Assembly: GCF_002592005.1 (NCBI RefSeq)
Contig: NZ_NVQF01000001.1
Coordinates: 124,001 to 188,000 of the forward strand
Length of the DNA stretch: 64,000 bases
Reading direction: 5' to 3'
Source: Mycolicibacterium palauense
Lineage (GTDB): Bacteria > Actinomycetota > Actinomycetes > Mycobacteriales > Mycobacteriaceae
A program made the translations under genes and the position numbers. Numbering within the stretch: position 1 is the first letter of the stretch; every line of letters starts with the position of its first letter. The notes beneath the pieces were generated by a model, which searched no databases, was not told where the DNA came from, and saw only the letters and a list, made by a program, of their open reading frames with translations. Below are positions 38,956-47,847 of the stretch, one piece after another.

Positions 38956-40455
38956 TCACCGCGACGGCGTCGTGTGGTCGGTGTGGTGATGGCGGCGCAT
39001 CGGGTCTTCCCAGTCGAACCGCAGATCGCGCAGCATCGTGTGCAGGTGGTTGCCCGTGACCGCCGGGTCGTGCTGGACCGAGAATTGGTTGCTCTGAAGA
39101 ACCTCCAGAAGCAGGTCATCGACCACGGCGTAGGTGTAGTGGTGTGACCCGAACGCCTCCAACTCTCCCCCGGCCCAGGACAGCGTCAGGCTCGCGCCGT
39201 CTCGGACGGCGCTGTCGAAGCGGGCCAGACAGGCGTCACCGACAGTGGGATTCATGGCCCCGGTGTAGAAGGCGAAGGCCTGCCGGAGGTTCCACAACGC
39301 GGGTTCGCTCAGATCGGCGGCATCGATCTCGATGTGCGGGTACCCGGCGATCGCCTGCCGGTCCACCGTGGGCGACAGCGCGGCGATCATCGAGGAGGCA
39401 GGCGTGTCGAGCAGCAGCGGCGGCGCCTGGGTCATCAGGTCGGCGCCGATGAACGCCTGCCGGCGCGCCGCCTCCGGGAGGTCGCGCCAGAACTCGCGAA
39501 GGTGGTGAACGACGCCCAACATCAGCACCTGGCCGGTTGTCCAATGCCACTGCTTGTCCTTGTCGTCGGCCCCGAAGGGGGCCTCCGGGACGATCATCGG
39601 GAACGCCCCGAAGAACAGCGGCGTGGAGTGCACGTCGACCCCGCCGTCGGCGGTCTTCCGAAACGTCAGATTGAATGTGATGTGGTGTCCTTCGAACCGG
39701 ACGGCCCATGCATCGTCGCCGGGGTTCCCGAAGATCCCGATCGTGTAGTTGACGAACTGTTCGTAGCGCGCCTCCAGACCGGGCGGCAGGCCCCAGCTCC
39801 AATCGATCTCGGTGCCGGTGCCGAGAAACTCCTTGGCCCCGCCGACGACGGGGTACCACGGCGCGGACGGATCCGGGTTGGGCGCCAGGTCGAACACCGA
39901 TTCGGCACCGCGGGCGGTCGGATCGGCGTCGAGGATCCTGCGGATGACGTCGCCGTCGCCCACGTCCTCCATTTCACCGATGACCCGGTTGCGGTTCACG
40001 ACGGCGAGCAGGGCTTGGTAGCCACCGGCCGACATCGCCCGATTCAACAGCGCGTGCGCCGCGGTGCGCTGCGGTGCCGGCATCGAGCCGATCGTGACTC
40101 CCCACCCCAACGGGCACCACTGCAGGACCGCGCAGAAGGCCTCGGTCTGGCTGGTGTCCTGTCCGCGGGTGCGCGCCGCGCTGTCGAAGGGCATGACAAG
40201 CTGAGCGCGCTGCGTTTCCGGGGTGACGGCGATGAGGTGCCGGGCCGCCCGGGCGACGTCGGCTTCGAAGTAGCTCGTTGCGTCGCCGCGCTGTGACGCC
40301 GCGCCGGCACCGTCGTCCCCGGCTTGATGCTCCTGGGAGCAGGACAGTGCCGACCCGGCCACGGTCAGCGCCGCGAGTGTGCCCAGCCCGCGCAGAGCGC
40401 TGCGCCTCGATCGGTCGACAGCCCACGGGTGGTCGTCGTCGGACTGGCTGGCCAC
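38956..40455 (-). CDS. Tat-exported DUF3500-like protein
   Basis: 499 residues. The N-terminus has a twin-arginine signal (SRRSALRGLGTLAAL) ending ALSC, where the Cys could be lipidated although the lipobox is imperfect. The body resembles DUF3500 proteins: VRFEGHHITFNLTF followed by FFGAFPM, with several His pairs (HHL, SHHYTY, RRHHH). These may bind metal, but no enzyme activity is known. GTG 40455. A 211-bp gap separates it from the aquaporin gene upstream, and that gap holds a terminator hairpin. The gene is adjacent to the two-component system; a functional link is only inferred. Confidence 0.65.
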   Translation of the reverse strand: MASQSDDDHPWAVDRSRRSALRGLGTLAALTVAGSALSCSQEHQAGDDGAGAASQRGDATSYFEADVARAARHLIAVTPETQRAQLVMPFDSAARTRGQDTSQTEAFCAVLQWCPLGWGVTIGSMPAPQRTAAHALLNRAMSAGGYQALLAVVNRNRVIGEMEDVGDGDVIRRILDADPTARGAESVFDLAPNPDPSAPWYPVVGGAKEFLGTGTEIDWSWGLPPGLEARYEQFVNYTIGIFGNPGDDAWAVRFEGHHITFNLTFRKTADGGVDVHSTPLFFGAFPMIVPEAPFGADDKDKQWHWTTGQVLMLGVVHHLREFWRDLPEAARRQAFIGADLMTQAPPLLLDTPASSMIAALSPTVDRQAIAGYPHIEIDAADLSEPALWNLRQAFAFYTGAMNPTVGDACLARFDSAVRDGASLTLSWAGGELEAFGSHHYTYAVVDDLLLEVLQSNQFSVQHDPAVTGNHLHTMLRDLRFDWEDPMRRHHHTDHTTPSR

Positions 40456-40591
40456 GCTCGCACCGCCTCTGCGATAGCGCGAATCGGTGTTCTCCGGCGA
40501 AGTCTACGATTTCCACACTGCGCTCGTGCCTGCTTGGCGCGCACCGTGCCGATCTCTGCGTGGGGATTCGGCAGTGCCGCAACGACGACGA

Positions 40592-40629
40592 GGCTCTCCT
40601 CCCGCCGATCGCCGGTCAGGAGGAGAGCC
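40592..40629 (-). terminator. Terminator hairpin after the aquaporin gene
   Basis: A perfect 11-bp stem, GGCTCTCCTCC (40592-40602) with GGAGGAGAGCC (40619-40629), around a 16-nt loop. It lies 37 bp beyond the aquaporin stop on the minus strand and upstream of the DUF3500-like gene. Confidence 0.6.
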
Positions 40630-40666
40630 CCGGGGGTGCGCGCGTGTCAGGTTCTCCGTTGGCTTC

Positions 40667-41389
40667 TCACTTGTCGTCGGGGTTCAACGCCCGGAACGCC
40701 AGGCCCGCGGCGACACCGGCGATGATCTGGGCCGTGAAGTACACCGGCAGCATCGGCAGGGTGAACAGCCCCATCGCGGCTCCGCCGAGCATCACGGCGG
40801 GGTTGAACGCGGCGCCCGACACCCCGCCGACCGCGACCGCACCGGCAGCCACGGTGAAACCGATGGCCAGCCCGTAGAACGAGTTGTCGGGGTGGTCCTT
40901 GCTGGTCGCGACGTTCAGCACGACGTAGCACAGGACGAAGGTGAACAGCAGTTCGGCGACGAATGCGGCCATCAGCGCGTGCCCCGACAGGCCGGTCGCC
41001 GCGGTCTGTCCGGCGGGCACGACGGCCAGCACGGCTCCGGCGCCGATCAGGCCGCCGACGAACTGGGCGATCCAGTAGCCGATCGCCTGGCGCGTGTCGA
41101 TCCGGCCGCGCACCAGCGCGGCCACCGTGACCGCGGGGTTGTAGTGGGCGCCCGAGATGTGGCCCCCGGCGTAGATCATCGCCATCAGTACCGCGCCGAT
41201 GGCCAGCGGCGCCAGCATGCTGCCGCTGCGGACACTGGCCCCGACGGTGAAGACCAGAAACAGTGTGCCGATCGCTTCGACGATGTAGCGCCCCACCGTG
41301 ACGGGCAGATGGACGCCGACGCCGGCGGACCGGGCGGCGACGGTCGGGCGGGTCTCGACGGTGGCTGCGGTGGTGTCGGATGCGGTCAT
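40667..41389 (-). CDS. Aquaporin / MIP-family channel
   Basis: 240 residues with six transmembrane helices and the two half-helix NPA motifs, HYNPAVT and AFNPAVM. GGHISGAHYNPA and GVSGAAFNPA are both classic. The size and the absence of a GlpF-style long loop favour an AqpZ-like water channel, but glycerol or small-solute passage cannot be excluded. A 30-residue Thr/Ala-rich N-terminus precedes helix 1. Its promoter region, 90-150 bp upstream, carries the second copy of the two-component operator, so osmotic or envelope-stress control by the neighbouring kinase-regulator pair is likely. Confidence 0.9.
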   Translation of the reverse strand: MTASDTTAATVETRPTVAARSAGVGVHLPVTVGRYIVEAIGTLFLVFTVGASVRSGSMLAPLAIGAVLMAMIYAGGHISGAHYNPAVTVAALVRGRIDTRQAIGYWIAQFVGGLIGAGAVLAVVPAGQTAATGLSGHALMAAFVAELLFTFVLCYVVLNVATSKDHPDNSFYGLAIGFTVAAGAVAVGGVSGAAFNPAVMLGGAAMGLFTLPMLPVYFTAQIIAGVAAGLAFRALNPDDK

Positions 41390-41480
41390 GATGGAAGCTC
41401 CTTTCGTCGACGACCGCTGGAACCAGACTCTCCGGCGGCGCCTGTCGGTTACTTGCGGTGTCGACGTTCGTGGGGCTACC

Positions 41481-41535
41481 TGAAGCGAACCTGAAGCCGG
41501 CGCCTCGGCGGTGTTTCCTTCAGGATCGCTTCAGG
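41481..41535. promoter_or_regulatory. Two-component operator, copy B (55 bp)
   Basis: TGAAGCGAACCTGAAG (41481-41496) is identical to copy A over 16 bases. CTTCAGGATCGCTTCAGG (41518-41535) is the inverted pair. The offset between the two halves is 37 bp and total length 55 bp, exactly as in copy A. It lies upstream of the aquaporin gene. Some flanking sequence on the promoter side (CGGTT, CGACG-TTCGT) also matches copy A. Confidence 0.7.
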
Positions 41536-41598
41536 GAAGCGACGGGGAGCGAAACAGCCGGCCTCCGGGCCGACCCGGTCGGCTCCGGCGCCGTCAGG

Positions 41599-42483
41599 TC
41601 AGTCGCTGTGTCGGGCCCAGCCGACGATGAAGATGACCATCGCCGTGACCAGGGAGATGAGCACCCACAGCACGCCGAACTCGTCGAAGAGGATTCCGGT
41701 GGGAGGGTTCTCGGGGAACACCTCTCGGATCGGGATGACGGCGAACAACATCACCGCGAACCAGGCGACCATCGGCGGCTGGAACTTCTTGGCGCCCCGG
41801 GCGATGTTCACCGCGACATAGAGCGCCAACGGCGGCAGCGCCAGCAGAACGAGGCAGAGTCCGAGCGCCATGGCGATGGTGACACGCGACCTGGAGAAGG
41901 TGATGATGGCGTCGTCGTCGGCGCGATGGTAGGTGCCGGCCGGACCCATGTGGTTGTGCCCGATCTCCCAGCCGTAGATCGCGCCGGCAACCTCCATGCG
42001 CGCCGGGACAAGTCGCCGCGCATCATCGGAGCCGGCCGTGACGCTGGCGGTGATGGGCGACGTCGTATAGGTGTCGAACGGGTACCTGTTCGTGTCGCCC
42101 CACGCCCACAGGGAGACGGTGACGACCCCCGGTGCGGTCCCCTCGGAATAGGTGAACTCACCCAAACCGGTCGATGCGTACACCTGCACCGTCATATCGG
42201 TGTTGAGCAGCCCGAACTCGGGGTCGATGAACTCGGCGCCCGGAAGCAGCAACACCTCCGCCCTGAACCTGTCCTCGACGGCACGGATCGTGGTGGGCTG
42301 GAGCAGGATCACCGTCTCGCGAGTGCCCGCCAAGTCCTCGGTCTTCGGCGTCGGCGACGAACGGTCCAGTGCGAAGTACCCGATCAACATCAGGCCGAGG
42401 TAGATCGCGATGATGACCACCACGGCGACGATGCCCGGGGAGACCCGCGCCTTCCGGACAGTTCGCGAGACTGGCCCGTCCAC
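41599..42483 (-). CDS. DUF4436-like membrane protein
   Basis: 294 residues. TM1 at about residues 18-40, a periplasmic beta-rich domain of about 150 residues (LRAEVLLLPGAEF-like strands and NRYPFDTYTTSP), then three helices near 208-290. The layout resembles mycobacterial DUF4436 proteins of unknown function, with a faint look of ligand-gated-channel topology. GTG 42483. It is upstream of the aquaporin gene on the same strand, with operator copy B between them. A shared role in envelope stress is inferred. Confidence 0.7.
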   Translation of the reverse strand: MDGPVSRTVRKARVSPGIVAVVVIIAIYLGLMLIGYFALDRSSPTPKTEDLAGTRETVILLQPTTIRAVEDRFRAEVLLLPGAEFIDPEFGLLNTDMTVQVYASTGLGEFTYSEGTAPGVVTVSLWAWGDTNRYPFDTYTTSPITASVTAGSDDARRLVPARMEVAGAIYGWEIGHNHMGPAGTYHRADDDAIITFSRSRVTIAMALGLCLVLLALPPLALYVAVNIARGAKKFQPPMVAWFAVMLFAVIPIREVFPENPPTGILFDEFGVLWVLISLVTAMVIFIVGWARHSD

Positions 42484-42517
42484 CGCGACATCGTAACGTC
42501 ATCGGGGGCACGGCAGA

Positions 42518-42582
42518 TGGCGGTTGACACCGACGGTTGACACTGGCGGCTGACACCGACGGCTGACACTGGCGGTTGACAC
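42518..42582. repeat. Five tandem 13-bp units with alternating sequence
   Basis: Units begin alternately TGGCGG and CGACGG and end TTGACAC or CTGACAC (42518-42530, -42543, -42556, -42569, -42582). The alternation implies duplication of a 26-bp dimer. Three units contain TTGACA. They fill the gap between the DUF4436-like and nitroreductase genes. Confidence 0.92.
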
Positions 42583-42618
42583 TCTCGCGGCGCCGACACC
42601 GCATCGCGCCCGCCCCGG

Positions 42619-43260
42619 CTACCAGGTGTTCCAGTGGGTGAGCTGCTCGGCGGGCAGCCGCTTGGCCCGCTTGAAGTCGGTGCCCTTGGTGTAGGCGATC
42701 GGGAACAGGCCGCCCTGGGCGTAGTCGTCGAACGGGATGCCCAGCACCTCGGCGGCCCGCTTCTCGCCGCCCTCCACCAGGTGCAGCGTCGTCCAGGCCG
42801 TGCCCAGCCCGCGGGAGCGCAGCGCCAGCATGAAACTCCACACCGCGGGCAGCAGCGAGCCCCAGTAGGACGCACTCATCCCGGACGACACGCCGTCGGG
42901 GCGACCCTCCAGGCACGGGATCAGGAAGACCGGCGCCTCCTCGAGGTGCTCGTTGAGGTATTTCGCCGAGCTCAGCACGGCGTCCATCTGCTGGTCGCGC
43001 ATGTCCCCGCGTTCCGGCTTCGGCAGATCCAGGTAGGGCGTCGCGTTGGCGCGGTAGATGTCGGCCAGGGCCTTCTTCGTGGCGGGGTCGTCGACGAAGA
43101 CCCACTGCCAGCCCTGGGCGTTTGATCCCGTCGGCGCCTGCAGGGCCAGGTCCAGACACTCCATCAGGACCTCGCGCGGGACCGGCTTGTCGAAGTCGAG
43201 CCGTTTGCGCACCGAGCGGGTCGTGGTCAGCACTTCATCGATGGACAGGTCGAGGGTCAT
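42619..43260 (-). CDS. Nitroreductase-family flavoprotein (Rv3368c-like)
   Basis: 213 residues, FMN-dependent nitroreductase fold. TTRSVRKRLDFDKPVP binds FMN phosphate, APTGSNAQGWQW is the conserved second segment, and GLGTAWTTLHLVEG lies at the FMN site. The C-terminal KRLPAEQLTHWNTW is typical of the Rv3368c group, whose physiological substrate is unknown. ATG 43260. In M. tuberculosis Rv3368c is near dnaE2 and spoU; the same neighbours are present here, supporting orthology. Confidence 0.88.
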   Translation of the reverse strand: MTLDLSIDEVLTTTRSVRKRLDFDKPVPREVLMECLDLALQAPTGSNAQGWQWVFVDDPATKKALADIYRANATPYLDLPKPERGDMRDQQMDAVLSSAKYLNEHLEEAPVFLIPCLEGRPDGVSSGMSASYWGSLLPAVWSFMLALRSRGLGTAWTTLHLVEGGEKRAAEVLGIPFDDYAQGGLFPIAYTKGTDFKRAKRLPAEQLTHWNTW

Positions 43261-43299
43261 ACCCGCAGGCTACATTCGCGGCCCGGCGAGGCGGCCGGA

Positions 43300-46200
43300 C
43301 TAACGGAAGTCCCGGGACCGCGAGCCCACCCGCATGTCGATGCGCCCCATCCGATCGGCCACCACGGTCACCGCACCGCTGGCGTTCTGCACGATGCCGC
43401 GGATCATCAACGCCGAGGCGGTCTGGGCCAGCCTGCGGTGCCGTGACCACACCCCCGGCGAACAGAGCACGTTGACCATGCCCGTCTCGTCCTCGAGATT
43501 GACGAACGTCACCCCCTGCGCGGTGGCCGGCCGCTGCCGGTGGGTCACCGCCCCGGCAACCAGCACCCGGGTGCCGTCGGGCACCTGCGGCAGCGCCGCG
43601 GCCGCCACCACACCGAGAGCGTCGAGATCCGCGCGCAGGAACTGCGTCGGATAGCTGTCCGGGGAGACCCCGGTGGCCCAGACGTCGGCGGCGGCCAGTT
43701 CCACCTCGCTCATCCCGGGCAGCGTCGGCACGTGCGAGGACGTCCCCACCCCGGGCAACCGGCCGGGACGTTCGACGGCCGCCGCGCCCGCCGCCCACAG
43801 GGCCTCGCGGCGGGTGATCCCGAAGCAGCCCAGGGCACCGGCGGTCGCCAGCGCCTCGGTCTGCGGGACGCTGAGCCGTACCCGGCCGGTCAGGTCCAGC
43901 AGGGAGGCGAACGCGCCGTTGGCCTCGCGTTCGTCGACGATCCGCTGGGCCAGATCCTCGCCGATGTGACGGACCGCGGCCAGGCCCAGCCGGACCTCGT
44001 CGCCACCGTTCTGCAGCCCCGGGTGTGACGTCGAGGCGTTGACATCGGGCCCGTGCACCACGACCCCGTGGCGGCGGGCGTCGGCGACCAGCGACTGCGG
44101 TGAATAGAAGCCCATCGGCTGGGCCCGCAGCAGGGCCGCGCAGAACGCCGCGGGATGGTGCAACTTCAGCCACGACGAGTAGAAGACCAACGAGGCGAAG
44201 CTCAACGAATGGCTTTCCGGGAAGCCGAAATTGGCGAAGGCCTCCAGTTTCTCGTAGATCCGTTCGGCCACCTCGCCGGTGATGCCGTGCCGCTGCGCCA
44301 TCCCGGCGTAGAACCGGTCCCGCAGCCGTCGCATCTTCTCGGTCGAGCGCTTGGAGCCCATGGCCCGGCGCAGCTGGTCGGCCTCGGCGGCCGAGAACCC
44401 CGCACAGTCCACCGCCAGCTGCATGAGCTGCTCCTGGAACAGCGGCACCCCCAGCGTCTTGCGCAGGGCGGGCTCCATCGCCGGATGGTCGTAGGTGACG
44501 GGTTCGAGTCCGTTGCGCCGCTTGATGTAGGGGTGCACCGAACCGCCCTGGATGGGGCCGGGGCGGATCAGCGCCACCTCGACCACCAGGTCGTAGAACA
44601 CCCGCGGTTTCAGCCGCGGCAGGGTAGCCATCTGGGCCCGCGACTCCACCTGGAACACCCCGACGGAATCGGCGCGCTGCAGCATCTCGTAGACCGCCGG
44701 TTCGGACAGGTCCAGCCGGGCGAAGTCGACCTCGACGCCCTTGTGCTCGGCCAGCAGGTCCACGGCGTAGTGCAACGCCGAGAGCATGCCCAGCCCCAGC
44801 AGGTCGAACTTGACCAAACCGATTGCCGCGCAGTCATCCTTGTCCCACTGCAACACACTGCGGTTGTCCATGCGCGCCCACTCCACCGGACACACGTCGG
44901 CGATCGGCCGGTCACAGATGACCATCCCCCCGGAGTGGATGCCCATGTGCCGCGGCAGGTTCTTGATCTCGCCGGCCAGGTCGATCACCGATTCGGGGAT
45001 GCCCTCGACGTGGTCGGCGTCGGCCAGGTTGCCCCACCCCCCGATCTGCTTGCTCCAGGCGTCCTGCTGTCCCTGGGAGAACCCCAGCGCGCGGGCCATG
45101 TCCCGGACCGCGCTGCGCCCCCGATAGGTGATGACGTTGGCGACCTGGGCGGCGTTGTCGCGGCCGTACCGCTCATAGACGTACTGGATGACGTGCTCGC
45201 GCAGGTCGGATTCGATGTCGATGTCGATGTCGGGTGGCCCGTCGCGCGCCGGTGACAGGAACCGCTCGAAGAGCAGCTCGTTGGCGATCGGGTCCACGGC
45301 GGTGACTCCGAGGGCGTAGCAGACCGCCGAGTTGGCCGCCGATCCCCGGCCCTGGCACAGGATCCCGTTCTCCCGGCAGAACCGGGTGATGTCGTGAACC
45401 ACCAGGAAATAGCCGGGAAACTTCAGCTCGGCGATGATCGCCAGTTCCTTCTCGATCTGGGCGTAGGCCCGCGGCGCCGACGCCCGCGGCCCGTACCGAC
45501 CCGCGGCGCCGGCCAGTACCAGCTCGCGCAGCCAGCTGTCCTCGGTGTGTCCGTCGGGGACGTCAAACGGCGGCAGCTGCGGGGCGATGAGCGTCAGCTC
45601 GAACGCGCACTGCTCGCCGAGTTCGGCCGCCGCGGTGACCGCGCCGGGACAGTGGGACAGCAGCCGGGCCAGCTCGTCCCCGGACCTCAGATGGGCCCCG
45701 CCCAGCGGCGCCAGCCACCCCTCCGCCTGGTCGAGGGACCGGCGGGCCCGGATGGCCCCCATCGCCATGGCCAGCCGACCCCGGGACGGGCCGGCGAAGT
45801 GCGCCCCGGTGGTCGCCACGATCCCGACACCGAAGCGCGCCGCGAGTTCGGCCAGGGCCGCATTTCGCTCCCCGTCGAGGGGGTGTCCGTGGCAGGTGAG
45901 CTCGACGCTGACCCGGTCGGCGCCGAACCGGTCCACCAGCCCGGCCAGCGCCGCCGCGGCCGCTTCCGGGCCACTCGCCGAATATGCCTGTTGGACATGA
46001 CCTTTGCGACAGCCGGTGAGGATGTGCCAGTGTCCACCCGCACTCTCGGCTAGGACGTCGAAGTCATACCGTGGCCGGCCCTTCTCCCCGCCGGCCAGAT
46101 GCGCGGCCGCCAGCTGCCGGGACAGTCGGCGATACCCCTCCGGGCCGCGGGCCAGCACCAGCAGATGCGGGCCCGGCGGGTCGGGGTGCTCGGTGCGCGC

Positions 46201-46596
46201 CACGTTGCCCAGGGACAGTTCGGCGCCGAACACGGTGGCCATCTCCAGCTCCTTGGCCGCCTCGGCGAACCGGACCACACCGTAGAGACCGTCGTGGTCG
46301 GTCAGGGCGATGGCGCGCAGATCCAGGCGCACCGCCTCCTCGACGAGTTCCTCGGGAGTGCTCGCCCCGTCGAGGAAGCTGAAGGCCGAGTGCGCGTGCA
46401 GCTCGGCGTAGGGAACACGCGAGCGGGCCTGCACCGGCCCGGGGACCGGTTGGTAGGGCACCCGCCTGCTCGACCAGGCCGGGCTGTCACCCCCGTCGCC
46501 GGCAGGCTCACCGAGGGGCAGGCCGGCACGGCGCGGCTTGCTGTTGAGTACGCGCTGCATCTCCGCCCAGCTGGGCGGGCCGTTGTGCCAGCCCAC
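43300..46596 (-). CDS. dnaE2: Error-prone DNA polymerase III alpha subunit DnaE2
   Basis: 1098 residues. N-terminal PHP domain (YAELHAHSAFSFLDGAS), palm with PDIDIDIESD catalytic acidic motif, fingers, helix-hairpin-helix and OB domain, ending GSRSRDF. As part of the mycobacterial mutasome with ImuA' and ImuB it carries out damage-induced mutagenic synthesis. GTG 46596 starts VGWHNGPPSWAEM, matching DnaE2 N-termini. It is 6 bp after a -10-like TACCCT, so leaderless. A perfect SOS box lies immediately upstream, giving LexA control. imuA' and imuB are not in this window. Confidence 0.95.
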   Translation of the reverse strand: MGWHNGPPSWAEMQRVLNSKPRRAGLPLGEPAGDGGDSPAWSSRRVPYQPVPGPVQARSRVPYAELHAHSAFSFLDGASTPEELVEEAVRLDLRAIALTDHDGLYGVVRFAEAAKELEMATVFGAELSLGNVARTEHPDPPGPHLLVLARGPEGYRRLSRQLAAAHLAGGEKGRPRYDFDVLAESAGGHWHILTGCRKGHVQQAYSASGPEAAAAALAGLVDRFGADRVSVELTCHGHPLDGERNAALAELAARFGVGIVATTGAHFAGPSRGRLAMAMGAIRARRSLDQAEGWLAPLGGAHLRSGDELARLLSHCPGAVTAAAELGEQCAFELTLIAPQLPPFDVPDGHTEDSWLRELVLAGAAGRYGPRASAPRAYAQIEKELAIIAELKFPGYFLVVHDITRFCRENGILCQGRGSAANSAVCYALGVTAVDPIANELLFERFLSPARDGPPDIDIDIESDLREHVIQYVYERYGRDNAAQVANVITYRGRSAVRDMARALGFSQGQQDAWSKQIGGWGNLADADHVEGIPESVIDLAGEIKNLPRHMGIHSGGMVICDRPIADVCPVEWARMDNRSVLQWDKDDCAAIGLVKFDLLGLGMLSALHYAVDLLAEHKGVEVDFARLDLSEPAVYEMLQRADSVGVFQVESRAQMATLPRLKPRVFYDLVVEVALIRPGPIQGGSVHPYIKRRNGLEPVTYDHPAMEPALRKTLGVPLFQEQLMQLAVDCAGFSAAEADQLRRAMGSKRSTEKMRRLRDRFYAGMAQRHGITGEVAERIYEKLEAFANFGFPESHSLSFASLVFYSSWLKLHHPAAFCAALLRAQPMGFYSPQSLVADARRHGVVVHGPDVNASTSHPGLQNGGDEVRLGLAAVRHIGEDLAQRIVDEREANGAFASLLDLTGRVRLSVPQTEALATAGALGCFGITRREALWAAGAAAVERPGRLPGVGTSSHVPTLPGMSEVELAAADVWATGVSPDSYPTQFLRADLDALGVVAAAALPQVPDGTRVLVAGAVTHRQRPATAQGVTFVNLEDETGMVNVLCSPGVWSRHRRLAQTASALMIRGIVQNASGAVTVVADRMGRIDMRVGSRSRDFR

Positions 46597-46602
46597 CCCG
46601 CC

Positions 46603-46624
46603 AGGGTATCGAACATCAGTTCGA
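46603..46624 (-). promoter_or_regulatory. LexA SOS box and -10 of dnaE2
   Basis: TCGAAC-ATCA-GTTCGA (46609-46624) is a perfect match to the mycobacterial SOS-box palindrome. Read on the minus strand it directly abuts a -10-like TACCCT (46608-46603), and the dnaE2 GTG follows 6 bases later. The upstream flavodoxin gene ends inside the box, its stop codon at 46616-46618. Confidence 0.9.
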
Positions 46625-47113
46625 TTCGGAAAGGGGCAGCTGCGCCCGCACGCCCTGCACCCAGGCCCGCACCGCGACGGGATCGCGCCAGTCCCCCGCG
46701 TGCGTCTTGGCCAGCGCACTGGCCGGGAAGCCACGCACGTCGGCGTCCAGCGCCCCGCCGAAGGTCTTGTGCCCGCGCGCCCCGATCCGGGCCGCCAGCT
46801 TGGCCACCTGGCGCACCGGGGCTATCTCACCCTGGGCCGCCGAGTCGTCCAGCGGGCCGCTGCTGACCAGCCAGACCGGCTTTCCGCGCAGCTCTGCGGC
46901 GTGCCGCCGGACGAACCGGCGCGCATGACGGTGCCACCTGTTGGCATACAGCGCTCCGGCGACCACCACCGCGTCGAACCCGCTCAGGTCGTGCACATCG
47001 CCGGCGCGCACCACGTCGACCTCGGCGCCCGCGTCGGCGAACGCGTCGCCGATCATCACCGCAAGCCCGGCGGTGGCGCCGCGCTTGGATCCGTAGGCGA
47101 TCAGGACACGCAT
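46616..47113 (-). CDS. Flavodoxin-domain protein
   Basis: 165 residues. The N-terminus MRVLIAYGSKRGATAGLAVMI is a flavodoxin-type FMN phosphate loop, and VVVAGALYANRWHRHARRFV resembles HemG-like (menaquinone-dependent protoporphyrinogen oxidase-type) flavodoxins. SSGPLDD lies at the second FMN contact. Probably a cytoplasmic redox carrier. ATG 47113 with a G-rich ribosome-binding site about 9 bases upstream; in-frame GTG 47119 is the alternative. Its stop lies within the dnaE2 SOS box. It may be co-transcribed with the unknown gene 18 bp upstream. Confidence 0.8.
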   Translation of the reverse strand: MRVLIAYGSKRGATAGLAVMIGDAFADAGAEVDVVRAGDVHDLSGFDAVVVAGALYANRWHRHARRFVRRHAAELRGKPVWLVSSGPLDDSAAQGEIAPVRQVAKLAARIGARGHKTFGGALDADVRGFPASALAKTHAGDWRDPVAVRAWVQGVRAQLPLSESN

Positions 47114-47131
47114 CGCCACACCCCCCTCGAT

Positions 47132-47734
47132 CTACTCGATGTTCGTCTTGACCGTGCGCAGGGTGGCCCGCATGATGTGCCCCACGAAGGGCCGGATCAG
47201 CCACCAGTAGCGCAGGAAACGTCGCTGCGCCACCGAATCGGTGGTGGCGGTGCGGCATTCGTAGCTGAGCAGCGTTCCGTGCCCATAGGGCCGCACCGAG
47301 AAGTTCGCGGCGATCTTGCCCCAGCCGGGCTCGTCGAATGCGGCGAACCGCTCCGCGTCCCATCCGGTCACGTCGTACCACTCGATCACCGGTTGCCAGA
47401 ACCGGCCCACCGCAACGAAGGCGAACTCACTCCCGGATTCACCCAACACCAGCCAACCGGGCAGCCCGCCCTCCCCGACCACTACTCTCGGCGCCACCGG
47501 AACCGCCGTGCCCGACAAGCGTGCGGGCAACCCCCGCAACCACATCGAGGCGTCCAGCAGAGGCGAGCGCACCGTCAGCAGGTCGAGGCTCTGCACCGCC
47601 TGCAGGGTGTCGCCCGGGTCGGCCCCGACCACCAGATGTTCGGCGAGCACCACGTCGAAGCGCGGCAGGACGGCGTCCAGGATCGTCTCGGTCGGTGCCC
47701 TGTCCAGTGCCTCGTCGGCCGCGCTCTCGGTCAT
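47132..47734 (-). CDS. Conserved hypothetical protein, possible SRPBCC-like fold
   Basis: 200 residues, soluble. FDVVLAEHLVVGADPGDTLQAV near the start and ANFSVRPYGHGTLLSYECRTATTD near the end fit alternating beta strands around a long helix, as in SRPBCC/polyketide-cyclase-like lipid-binding proteins, but I cannot name the family with certainty. A final basic segment follows. ATG 47734. It lies 18 bp upstream of the flavodoxin gene. Function unknown. Confidence 0.65.
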   Translation of the reverse strand: MTESAADEALDRAPTETILDAVLPRFDVVLAEHLVVGADPGDTLQAVQSLDLLTVRSPLLDASMWLRGLPARLSGTAVPVAPRVVVGEGGLPGWLVLGESGSEFAFVAVGRFWQPVIEWYDVTGWDAERFAAFDEPGWGKIAANFSVRPYGHGTLLSYECRTATTDSVAQRRFLRYWWLIRPFVGHIMRATLRTVKTNIE

Positions 47735-47847
47735 GACCCCATCGTCGGCCTTCGCCGCCCGTCCGGATAGGGTCGCTGGTCCCCGGGCGCACCGCGTCCG
47801 GCCCTCTTACCCACGGCCGAAATGGACGGGCCGAGAGTAGGCATAGG

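Noticed and set aside
42518..42582. TTGACA hexamers considered as tandem promoters
   Set aside because: They point toward the 3' end of the nitroreductase gene and no matching -10 elements follow.
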